From contig CM049317.1 of assembly GCA_026874595.1 (NCBI GenBank), positions 16,475,382-16,539,381 on the forward strand: a stretch of DNA of 64,000 nucleotides, in the 5' to 3' direction. A program made the translations under genes and the position numbers. The stretch is from Sipunculus nudus (taxonomy: Eukaryota > Annelida > Sipuncula > Golfingiida > Sipunculidae). The notes beneath the pieces are model-generated. The model was not told the origin of the DNA. It saw only the letters and a program-made list of their open reading frames with translations, and did not search any database. This document shows, piece after piece, positions 12,563-22,869 of the stretch. How positions within the stretch are numbered: the stretch's first letter is position 1; every line of letters starts with the position of its first letter.

Positions 12563-12862
12563 GATCGCGAGTTCGGGAGATTTTTCATGGTTGGCCCCCA
12601 CCCAGGGTAAGCGCTCTGCATGCTTAATGGGAGGCCATGCAAAAAAGGCCGTGTTTTTTGTTTCACAAACAAATACGCCTTTCGGCGGTAATTCGTAGGT
12701 TTGACCTAACAAAAGGGATGATTACACACCCAGGGTCCACAGGTGCTGTAGACACCGGGCCTGGTTAACACTAGGATATAAACCGAGGGGAAGCCTGTGA
12801 TACTGTCCTGACGTGTAGTCCGTAACAGGATGGAATTCTGCAGATGTACTGATTTAATTTAA
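12515..12862 (+). mobile_element. Near-complete tRNA-derived SINE
   Basis: This is the best copy in the window. The 5' head resembles a tRNA with an A-box-like GTGGCTCATGGAC (about 12526) and a B-box-like GCGAGTTCGGGAG (about 12567), which would form an internal RNA polymerase III promoter. Then follow ttttcatggttggccccca, a gggtaagcgctctgcatgct segment, the ggccgtgtttttt and cgcctttcggcgg stretches, the body (ggtgctgtagacaccgggcc, ggttaacactagg) and a tail ending in ctgcagatgtactgattt. Related copies lie near 5855, 7235, 14612 (plus) and 18262 (minus). Confidence 0.7.
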
Positions 12863-12869
12863 GTTGAAA

Positions 12870-13661
12870 AAAGGAGGCGGATACCTCCAACACGTACTGA
12901 CATGTTATAGGCCAAACATCTTTGACTATAGTCATATTAAATCAAAGGTAGATTAGGAACATAATACGCAAACACTTTCTGGGGAACATATGCACCAATT
13001 AACCTGGGAATATGGCCCAATAATTGCATGAAAACATGGGCTGGGCAGTGCCCCACTTTTTAGATGGTCCACATGGTAGAGGCCTGCATTCGTGAAAATG
13101 CCTATTTCAGGTGTCATATGGGACAGAGCTAGAGCGTTTAACTGTATTCACAAAAGACACTGTTATCGTCCGAATCCTCATCTGCAGTGGAAATATATAA
13201 TATGAAAAAAAACCTTGTTTATAATTATGGAGGTGCACGCTTTCCTCAATGGTTTTGTCATTAGCACATACATTTCACCGGATTTTAAAGGGATTAGAAT
13301 AGGGTATGTTTTCTTCTACGGTTCCATTACCACTGTCGAATAAACAAACAGGTTTCCTATCAAGGAAAGAATCGTTAGGAATATCACACACAGATCCATT
13401 TGTGTAATAAAATTATTAGATTACGGTGGCCTATTTCATAGTGTCGTCGAGGAAATAGTGTTACTGTGATTGATAGCTTCATCGGAATGACCTTTTAAAT
13501 ATTTACAGCATGCTCAGCGGAACAAAATAGTGCTTGTAATGACATTATGTTCCCATGCTTTTAACGAACCTACAACAAACGTCTCAGAAATATTAATTGT
13601 CACAAAGAAGCGCAAACAAAGCATATGGATTAAAGCATGATAAACGTGGGACTACACTTTC

Positions 13662-13721
<60 letters not shown>

Positions 13722-14605
13722 TAGATCAATAGATCAAGGAAATATTATGAAATACAGTATCGAAAGCTGATATATGATTTTTTTAAACGCTTGGGTAAAG
13801 GAACATCTGTAGAAATATATCAAGAAAATATCGTATCAAGAACACCCGGTAATTAAATTTAGGGAATTGACTAGACTATATGAAGACGGGTAAGTGTTGT
13901 CTGCCCTTTTGTATCCCTGGTATTACAATTATTATATTGAACGGGATAAAAAAGATGACATGTGATGCCTATAAGATACTTTAAAATTTTGCATACTATA
14001 CAGTTTTACTTAAATTAGTTTCCCTGGGATAAGTGACGCAAAACCCTATTACTTACATTGGAAAAAATAGGCCAGCGGGAGACATAAGACTCAGTCCTCT
14101 TTAGCTGCGTCAAGACAGGTTCTTTCAAATTGGTCCAGTAGATTGACATTTAAATTACATGCCCCAAGGGGAAACCCCTGCCTTCACCTCAGCTTGATTA
14201 CTTCCGGAATAGAGAGCCAAACAACTAGGGTACTATATGGCTGCGTTCTTTGAGTATAGAAGAAAAGAACTGTTAGATTAATTTCTGTTGTGGAAGAATA
14301 GCTATCAAAGCTTTGCAAAAAGAGCAAACAAGAACTGATTTGGACTGCATTATTCCAAGATGCTTGTCTGGCAATTGGTTCGGGAGATAATACTCCTGGA
14401 ATCCGGAATGGATTTTAACGGATACAAGATGCGATACCGCACAGTTTCTCACGTGTACGCATCTTCAATCAGTCTCCGCTAGGATGGTCTTGAGCTGATA
14501 CGCTTTACAGACAAGGTCGGACAGACAACAGGATGGCCAACCGGACAGATTAAAGATAGTTACTATATGCCACTCCCATTGTTGTTTCCAAAATTGACAG
14601 ATACA
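12870..14605. other. Non-coding stretch with one (AT)n array
   Basis: I recognise no gene here. It includes the (AT)n array at 13664-13719 and a strong donor-like GGGTAAGTGT at 13888-13897 whose upstream frame is discussed among the rejected items. Confidence 0.35.
13664..13719. repeat. (AT)n microsatellite
   Basis: An uninterrupted AT dinucleotide array of about 28 units. Confidence 0.95.
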
Positions 14606-14611
14606 CTTACA

Positions 14612-14735
14612 AACCAGTGCACCTTTCGGGGCTTTCCCGCTTGTAGTCCAGACCAAGGGCCGTAGGTGCAGTAGTCACTGGCCTAGTTAAAACCAGGATA
14701 TAACATGAGAGGAAGCGTATGCCACTGCCCTTCAT
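14612..14735 (+). mobile_element. SINE fragment (same family)
   Basis: It holds the stretch gtgcacctttcggggctttc, then gccgtaggtgcagtagtcac, then ggcctagttaaaaccagg and gaggaagcgt. This is the same motif order as the body of the copies at 12515 and 18262. The tRNA-like head is not recognisable. Confidence 0.55.
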
Positions 14736-16804
14736 CATCGTTAACCTTAAAAAAAGATTGGCAGGTTTTAGAAGCTATTAATTAACTAAGAGACCGGGTG
14801 TCGATACTAGAAAATTAAAACCGCGTTTTCTTTAAAAGCCGCGATCAACACTTGGGTTCATACAATACTGAATCACACGCAACACCCTTGCTGCATTCGA
14901 CTAAATTATCTGAAAATAGTTAGCGTTTAATTGTGGCACAGGTTCACCAGTGGTAGTGTCTCAATACCTGAGGCCTTGTCCAGTGAGTCATCTGCTGATT
15001 TATACGAAGAAATGGTTCTTCAGCCACCCATATTTACAGCTTTCACTTTGGCAAAATTTATGGGTTTGTTTCTCCTGTGTTTTTTTTTACCAGAAATCAG
15101 TACAGGAGGAAGATTTGTTTTCCCTTTGTGACTTTTTTATAAAGATGATCAGGGACGAACATTATAATAACATTATTTTTTTTCTAGACAGGTAAAGCAC
15201 ATCTTGACGTAACATTTTATCGAAGTTATATTATGCTAATTTATGTTGTGGGGTGCTAGAGAAACCCCTAATTTTGTTTATTTACTTTGCCCTAGAACAC
15301 CATCATCATTAACTGGCTTGGACGAATCTATCATGATTTAATTATTAAAACATGCTGGTGATATTGAACGGTGCGGGGTATCCTATTTTTTCAGGTATAT
15401 TTTAGTCAGAACTGCCTTCAAGAAAGCTTGAGGGTAACAATGCCAGCATGAGACCTGCACTTCAACATAATATTACAACAGTTTTCATTAATAAATCGAC
15501 ACGAATGGTATTACCAATATAGGTGTTCTAGACAAAAAAAATTGCGTTAATAATAACTCTAGTGAAACATTTTACCAACAACGCGAAAGGGAATTACAGA
15601 AGGTTTATTTTGAACGTCCTTGGTGCCCGACTGTGACCTCAAGGATAACAAGTGCACTCGAGTAGGCCGATACTTACTAACGGGGCCTACATAACTCATA
15701 ATAACGGGACCATTATACAGCCCTGCATTCGAGTTTTATGTTGGGACTTGAGTACCTTTATCCAACTAATGACATGGCAGATCTGTTAACAAGTAGTTAT
15801 ATATCATGAAAAGTCCAATTATTGATACGTGGCCAGAAGTTATGATTTACGTGTATTTGTTCTGAAATTCTGTATAGTTGTGTAAGACAAGAGGGCACAC
15901 ACATGCATGCCACTGGGAGTAAGGGAACCCTTGATCTCTGCTTTTAATGTGACAACAGCGTATATTCAAAGCCATATAGTAATTGCCAGCTGTATGGCGT
16001 GTAATTCAATTAGAGTAGCGCCTCCTCTGAACTATCTGATACTTTATATAATCATACCATTGCCAATTAAGTGCCAGAATATGTATTCGTACAGACAATT
16101 TGTCAATCAGTTCTGATTTGGACATATGTTAATATCAAATTGTCACGGCGGTTTGTTATGCTGCTAGAATCCGTGCTCAATACCCCTTGTTTCAGCGCCT
16201 GGCTGTATAAAATTAACTAAACGTTGATATGATCGAATCTCTAGAGCGCAGACCGGTGTAGTTATTTCATATTGCCCCTCTTCTACCTACCGGTGTAGGG
16301 GGGGGGGACGCGAAATCGATTAGAAATTTCTACAGGGGTAATTGAAATCGAATTCAGATTACCCCTACGATTTCAGGTAACCCCTTCAAAATAGTTGTTT
16401 CCTTATGTTAATTTACTTATTATTATTTTTTCTCTAGATTTTCAAACTCAGTTTTGATCTTTTTATAACTTATGTTTGCATGTAATGGTCATGCGCTGTG
16501 TTGAACTACATATGAGCCGACAGATATGTAATAAAAATATATTTAACAATTGTGATAATATTATCTTTCAAAGATTATATAAAATTAATATAGAATGAAT
16601 TAAAAGAATAAGTGTGTATCACTCAGTCATCAAAGAGAAGGTAATCTGAATATTTAGGGGCGGATCAAGGATTTCGGAAAACGAGGTGGGGGGAGGGGGG
16701 CATCCCAGGACTACTATTGGCAAAGCCTGAAAAAAAGGCCCCAAGGTCCGGAAGGGAAGGGGGGGGGGGGAGGAGGGGTTAGGCCGCAAAAATTTGCCTG
16801 AAAC

Positions 16805-17739
16805 TAGTGGTGGGAGTCGGTTCCTTTTTCATAATCGATCATCGGTTTGAGCAAACCGATTGATGATCGATTATTAATCGGTTCAGACAAATACTAGTAT
16901 AGGCCCTATGCAATTATCAAAGAAATATGCAATTATCTGTGAAACTGTACCTGCGTTTCTCCGGCAGATATTCTCCTCTCGCGCACGAGTGTAACGATCC
17001 TAGCACGTATAAGGACATGACTAATTTTAAGGATCAAATTTAACGATCGGCAACGTCGGGTAATATCTTTCATAATGGAATTTAAAAGCATCTAAGAATG
17101 TTAGGCAAATAAAGGGGCTGTTTTTCTAGCACATGAAGGCAGATTTTACAGGCCCAGGTGCGCTTTGGGCAGATCATACCAAAAAAATAAATAAAAATGC
17201 AGACTAGTCCCAAAAAAATCCCAACTGATATCCAAAAACTCGACCGGCCGGGTTAGCCCCAACAAAGATTGTTTTTAAAGAATGGCCTAAACAGCGGCAC
17301 CTGGCATCGGTTGAATAAGTTTTTCTTAAGTTTTTTAAGAGAATCTCGCAAAATTGGCATAGACCTGGAGAATTTATGGAGTATTTTAATGCCTTTCCGT
17401 CCATATTTTGCAATGTACATTTCGTGATAAAAAACTCTCCGCTAATTCTGCAGCTCCCGGCGAGTTCACAGGTAATAAGTTTAAAAGTCCTCCGTTCTCG
17501 CATCTACCGTGTCATACTCAGTTACATACGGAAGTTATTTGGGAAGATAGACTCATTGTATGAAGCACAGAATGTGATAAAAAATGGAAGAATAATTTTT
17601 GCCTATAACATAAAGGCATTCTGGATAGAAAACAATCATTATTATGATGTAATCGATAGTTGCCTTTGGTAATCGAGCGCTTGAAAGTGGCAGCAAAGCG
17701 ACTGACTTTCGATAAAACTCGATGATCGGCCCACCGCTA
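16805..17739. mobile_element. Non-autonomous hAT-like DNA transposon (935 bp)
   Basis: The left terminus TAGTGGTGGGAGTCGG and the reverse complement of the right terminus TAGCGGTGGGCCGATC share TAGxGGTGGG (9 of 10). The element is flanked by the identical 8-mer CCTGAAAC. The left subterminal region holds a strong palindrome at 16832-16872: TAATCGATCATC pairs exactly with GATGATCGATTA, with an inner GGTTTG/CAAACC stem. The right end repeats CGATGATCG. No hAT transposase (DDE plus dimerisation domain) is visible in about 0.9 kb, so it would need a transposase in trans. The perfect flanking duplication suggests a comparatively recent insertion. Confidence 0.8.
17204..17503 (-). CDS. Unassigned frame inside the hAT element
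   Basis: A 99-codon frame on the minus strand, overlapped by a 98-codon frame on the plus strand, lies wholly within the transposon. It begins MRERRTFKLITCELAGSCRI. It does not resemble a hAT transposase to me. It could be captured host sequence or chance. Confidence 0.12.
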   Translation of the reverse strand: MRERRTFKLITCELAGSCRISGEFFITKCTLQNMDGKALKYSINSPGLCQFCEILLKNLRKTYSTDARCRCLGHSLKTIFVGANPAGRVFGYQLGFFWD

Positions 17740-18261
17740 CCTGAAACCCTTAAAATAAGCTTCCGGAGGCTAAAATATGCTAGGGGGAGGAGTCAAGGGG
17801 GTCCGCTTATGATGTTGCAGGAGTAACCTGAATGTAAGATTAAACTACCCTCGTAGAAGATCTGAAATCGATTTCAAATCGCCGGGGGGTAACCTGATAT
17901 GGGGTTGACCTGAAGCCTTCACACCGGCACTACAATGATTATTGATTCCCACTTATCTGCTCAGATGACAAGTCCAGTACAGATATCCCTATGGTGCTGA
18001 CCCAACATCAAACTAAAGTTAGAGTGATTTATACATTCACCCTGAAAGCTATTTTCATAACCTGGTGCGGAAACAGGATGAGTCACTTCGGTATAATACG
18101 TCATTTTCAACGGCTATTTAAACGGAAATTTGCCAGGACTTGGCGAGGTGATTTCTCTCGTGTAATGTATTGCTAGCTTTGCCAAGTGAATGTATATCTG
18201 CAAAATTCCATTCCGGTGTCAGACTAAGTGACATGGTAGTAACAAAACCTTTCCTCCCATT

Positions 18262-18445
18262 TAAATTCTAGTTTTAACCAGGTCCGGTTACTACTGCACC
18301 ACTGAGCCCTTGGTGTTTAATCATCAGCAGTACAGTGTCATACCACAGAGGAAACCCCGAAAGGCACACTGGTTTGAGAGCGCAATACAGCCGTGGGAGC
18401 ACTGCCTTTTCATTAAGCCTGCAGAGCGCTCATCCTGGATGGGGC
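18262..18445 (-). mobile_element. SINE copy, minus orientation
   Basis: The reverse complement reads ccatccaggatgagcgctctgc, gcttaatg, a tgtgcctttcggggtttcc segment, ctcagtggtgcagtagtaac, then ccggacctggttaaaactag. The motif order is the same as at 12515-12862. Frames called across it on the minus strand (18324-18733) are by-products. Confidence 0.6.
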
Positions 18446-20179
18446 CGACCGTATATAATCTTTCCGCCTCGACTGAGAATAGAACATAAGATGTCCCGGC
18501 TTTGAGTCCCAAAAACCACAAGCCTTTGAGCTGATCACTTGCATGAAACATCTGACCAAGACGCTTCTTTTCGTCCGAACCCCTTGGATCTCTGTCTGCA
18601 TGCTTTGGCAAAAGTTCAAATGAATTAATGCGTTCTTTAGGTTAAATGACCAAACTGCTGTCAATTGTGATAGAATCAAGCTAGCTGATTGATTTATGTT
18701 CATAGAAGCACAGGTAGTTTGTACCATTCGCAAAAGACACTTACCAGGGTAGAATGTTTATCGTTTATCATCCTTTATCGGATGAATGATTTCCCTTTAG
18801 ATAAGGCATTAAATCTCTGCTTTGTGTTCTTACTTCACATTTTATGAGTTTCTTTACCAACGCTAAAATACTGCGTTTGTGTTGCTTTTACTATTTATTC
18901 ATCAAGACATTATTATTTATGATATTGTAGTATGCACAAAGCACACCCAAACGGTAGGAAGCCTTATCAACGAGAAGCATGGCTTAATCAAACATACTCA
19001 AGAGTAAGATAACTTGTCCCGGTAGAAGGGAGCTTGATGTAGCAGAACCATTTGGTAAACAATTGTTGAAATGACGAGGTCATGGGGGACCTTAAACATC
19101 CATCATGTGATAATCGGGATAAGGTCCGGGAATTTTCATATCATTGTGTGGTTTGTGGTTGGAAAGCCGGCCATCTCACTGGGACTTTGCAGAATTTTAA
19201 ATAACTGGTTTCTCTGTGTCAAATGTAAGTGTAAAGTTAGCTTCAGTAATGATAAACTTCATTTCGCCAGAATACCTTTACCCTTGGCCGGCATATGCCT
19301 TGTATCGTTCTTACATAGCCATAGGTGGAATTAAAGTTTGCCGTATTTCAAAGTGACTATTTCATTAACTTTGTATGGATTATACACATCGTGTAATTAT
19401 AGTGATGGTGGTTATTTTTCGTCATAACTATTAAACAGAGTGATATTAGCAAATCAATATAAAATGTGAAACTTTCATCGAACGTTTTTCACCGAATATA
19501 AACAAAGCAACATCAACTTATTTCACCAGACATTATATGAATATCACGATATTAGAGTATCATGTAATATTTTTACGTTTACTTACAGGAATACGTTAAC
19601 GTTGCGTTACACAGTCTGTAGGTTATTTTCCTTTTATAAACCACTATGATAATTAGTCTTACATTAGAATAAATTGTTAGGTGTTCTTACCATTTGCTCA
19701 AATATCAGCTTTGCAAATTAGTGCACGACATTATAGCAAGTAACTGACCTTCAGTAACATAGAAAAACAAATGGGGCACCTGTGGCTGAACATTTAGATT
19801 TAATTTAAACCCTTTACTCTGATAAATACAACCTATAATCGGAGCGGCGCACCTGCAGCTATCAACATACTTTCATTTTATTAATTATCGTTGGCGTTTT
19901 ATTAAGGTTATAATTGCTGTCCATTTCAGGAAGGATCTAAAATATAACTTACTGTGCAGTTGATGACAAAAACGCCTCTTCCTTTTGTATAAACTATTTT
20001 ACTAGTCCTTAACCTGGAGTCAGGACAATGTGCTCTTTTCTGAACAAAAGTTTGCTTCAACCAACCTTCGATCGGCTGTATCACTAACTTTTGCTAGTGG
20101 TAATCTCGTCCAGTGTGAGAATATCGAAACCCTAACTGTAGTTTAACTATCACCAATATCAGATACAGACATAGCGCCT

Positions 20180-22865
20180 TTTGGGCCCTTTGTCATTATA
20201 AAGTCAACGACCAGCGGGCTTAGCGTCAGAATCCCTTTACATGCTGCAACAAGGACCGCGCTGTGAGGCCCTGTGAGGATGCCGCATCGGCTACAAGAAC
20301 ACGTTTTTTCACTTGACATAAACAGGCCCAATTGTTGGATTTTTTAGTATACTTTCTACCAACACCTACCTTGTGCTAGAAAAACTCTTTTAACGCAACA
20401 TATTGGTTAATTCGTAAAATATTTGGTATAATGTATGGGAAAAAATCTTGGGTATTTACTAATCGACGTTGCGATAGGAAATTCTTAAATCGTTTTCTAT
20501 CCAAATTTCCTAATGTGTACGCCAGGCTTTTAATATACGACTAGGTTCGACGTGCCCCAGACCGAAAATAATAGTAATCGCCGATAAATCGCGAAGTCTT
20601 TAGAGCCTGCGAACAATCACGGAGGTCGTAGCTGATCGCTAGATCAAAACATTGTGTGGTTAGTTTTGGAACATGTTAAGAAACCATTTGTCACTGATTT
20701 GAATAGTCTGAGGTTGTACCATCAATCTATGAAAAGTCTAAGAAAGAAGCTACTATTAGACGTTACGATTTCTAATTCACAGTCTTATTTAAATTGTCAT
20801 TTACAGGATAAAATGTTTGAACCTCCTCTATTACTATATACATGGGCAGAAGAAACGGTAATGTTGACCTGTGTACCGTTGAGTATAACATTTCTCCGCG
20901 GGCCCATGATCTTTTGAGTTAATGCCGACAACGCTATGATGTTCAAAGCAGACGGTTTAACAATCAGTTTCTTTTAAAAAGCTTTGATACGCCTACTAGT
21001 GATATCATACAACTTGATACCCAGGTTCATATTCAGATTGAATTGTAAGATTTCCTCTTGGTTCCTAGTTACCCTAAGGATATAACTTTTAATTAACATT
21101 TCTGAATGGACACGCAGTATGAACGTGTCTGCTTGATGAGATGGTGAATATGCTTTGCCACATCATAATCAGCTCATCAATTTCATTCCGGTTTTATTTC
21201 TATAATTCACTGACACATTCTACTGCGTGATCAACATTTCTTCTGACATACACAATCCGCGGGCATCAAGGGTTTATTGAATATGTCACCGTACGTTTAG
21301 TTTTGGTGTTAAGGATGCAGGGGTTATGTGAATGACCAGGGTGTGTGTGTGTGTGTGTGTATGCGTGTCCGAGCAAATCTCCGGGCGGTCTTTAATGGGT
21401 AAAATACTAAATACTATATTTATTATATGATTATCGATCTTAACACTTCCACTTTATTATTCAACGATGAAGCGGGAACAAAAGTAGACGTTTGATATGA
21501 CCTACATTTTTAAAAAGATTAATGGTAAACGGCTGTCAGTAGTAAAAGAACGTTCGTCAATTCCGAAATGGAGTGTCAAACATCACAGACCAAAAATGAT
21601 ACAATAAGAACTGAGGCTGCATGGGGTCCCTTTCTTTATTTGAAGCAGGGCCCATTGCATCAAATTTATACCTCATGTGCAGGAAAACCTGAGAATCTGT
21701 TTAACTTTACATTGTCTGGCAAAAACGCTTTGAGGCCGCACAAAAAAAAAACCGCGTAGGCCGCATATTGAACACACGGCGTGGTATGACCACCTCCCCC
21801 ATCCCCCCCCCCCCCCCAGCTCTTAACATGAATTAGTGTGAGTAGGTACGATGATGGTGTATGATCATTTTTTATGGCATGTCATCTTCCAGTTGTGTAT
21901 GGAATTTAGACACATCCTTGTATTTAATCGATATGCGTTTTATAGATAGGCAAGGCTGCTAAGCTATGGGACATAATCAGGATAATAATTATGCCAGTTA
22001 TTCCACTCTCTCTTCCAGTTTGCTTTATTTGTTATTTTCCCCGCATAACATCCTAGCCGACGATATCAGTACCTGCCTTTAGTTCTTAACACCTTGTTAT
22101 GATTCGCGTGCGAGTAACGGTCAAAGTGTGTCTGTTTTTTGCGATTTTGCGCATGCGCAACATATCCCAAACAAGGAGTAGTCCGAACATTATTGTCCAC
22201 GGTTGTAAAACACCGGTACCATAGTATATAAAAGGAAACACGATATCTTTCGAATGATATCAACATGCTTTTAACGTGATTAGGTCCCTTTAAAGAACGA
22301 GGTAGCTGTGTATGAGATATTTATTTATTTCAAATATCTTTTACCAGGATAGCCTATATTCAGCTCATTTGCTGGGGTTCAAGAGGGTCCTGGATAAAGT
22401 TAGAACATATAAAATGAATAAAATATACATCATATAGATCCAGATTAAACATGACATAGTGCTATATATATTAAATACATAGTTCAATTTAGACATAGTT
22501 CGCTTACAACGGAAGCGCACACAATACACCAAACCAGCAGAAACAACGGATCGGGATTTCTTTGGTTTTAACCAAAAAACGTGTGAATAAAAACGTGCAA
22601 TATGAGATGCCCGGAGACATAAAACTGAACACCGATGGCGAGTGTTGGAAATATATATTAGTGGCTGTTTGTTCAGTATTGCCTTCACATGTTATTAAGG
22701 TTAACCACTACCATGCGAAGGAATTCGAAAGCAAACCAGCAAAGGTTAATAGTGTATTTTTTTGTAAGGAACGATACGCATGTTTATACTTTTGAAACAC
22801 CCCATGAAAAATAATGGTTAAAAATATTTTTAACTTTCTTCATACGCCATGCCAGCTTCTCGTAT
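20180..22865. other. Spacer between the two duplicated copies, no recognised gene
   Basis: It contains (GT)n at 21340-21360, a C15 run at 21803-21817 and a TATATAAAAGG box at 22225-22235. Frames of 60-107 codons occur but lack splice borders, domains or coding-like composition. Confidence 0.35.
21340..21360 (+). repeat. (GT)n microsatellite
   Basis: About ten GT units, followed by ATGCGTGTCC. Confidence 0.9.
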
Positions 22866-22869
22866 CAGA

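Larger units (their letters stand above)
16797..17747. repeat. Perfect 8-bp target-site duplication CCTGAAAC
   Basis: CCTGAAAC at 16797-16804 recurs exactly at 17740-17747, immediately outside the element at 16805-17739. An 8-bp duplication is the hallmark of hAT superfamily insertion. Confidence 0.85.
16250..17935. mobile_element. Outer insertion with related inverted subterminal sequences, host of a nested hAT element
   Basis: This segment is absent from the other duplicate at about 23430-23450, so it is an insertion. Its ends carry ACCGGTGTAG (16252 and again 16289) and, inverted, ACACCGGCAC (17921-17930). Both flanks share GAAATCGA and TTACCCC-type blocks in inverted orientation. The left part has a hairpin: AGGGGTAAT (about 16334) pairs with ATTACCCCT (about 16363). 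A DNA transposon or MITE-like element is likely, but I could not settle the exact ends or a target-site duplication. Confidence 0.4.
15640..20170 (+). repeat. Segmental duplication, copy 1 (interrupted by insertions)
   Basis: Blocks match 22870-25200 in the same order and orientation. 15657-15720 (gtaggccgata... aactcataataacggg) matches 22880-22935. 16030-16115 (ctatctgatactttat... attgccaattaagtgccag... tctgatttgg) matches 23220-23310. 16190-16225 (gtttcagcg... ctgtataaaat) matches 23378-23405. 19000-19110 (aagagtaagata... gaaatgacgaggtcatgggg) matches 24060-24140, and 19740-20140 matches 24690-25180. The offset falls from about 7.2 kb to 5.0 kb because this copy holds a nested transposon insertion (about 16250-17935) and a SINE (18262-18445). 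No conserved reading frame is visible. Confidence 0.65.

Noticed and set aside
13813-13889. Possible 77-nt exon (KYIKKISYQEHPVIKFREL...) ending in a strong GGGTAAGTG donor
   Set aside because: The acceptor (catctgtag) lacks a pyrimidine tract, the sequence sits 90 bp from an (AT)n array, and I found no phase-compatible neighbour exon.
14465-14656. 63-codon minus-strand frame
   Set aside because: It partly overlaps a SINE fragment and has no exon borders.
18324-18733. Two overlapping minus-strand frames of 95 and 106 codons
   Set aside because: They overlap the minus-strand SINE copy and have no family features.
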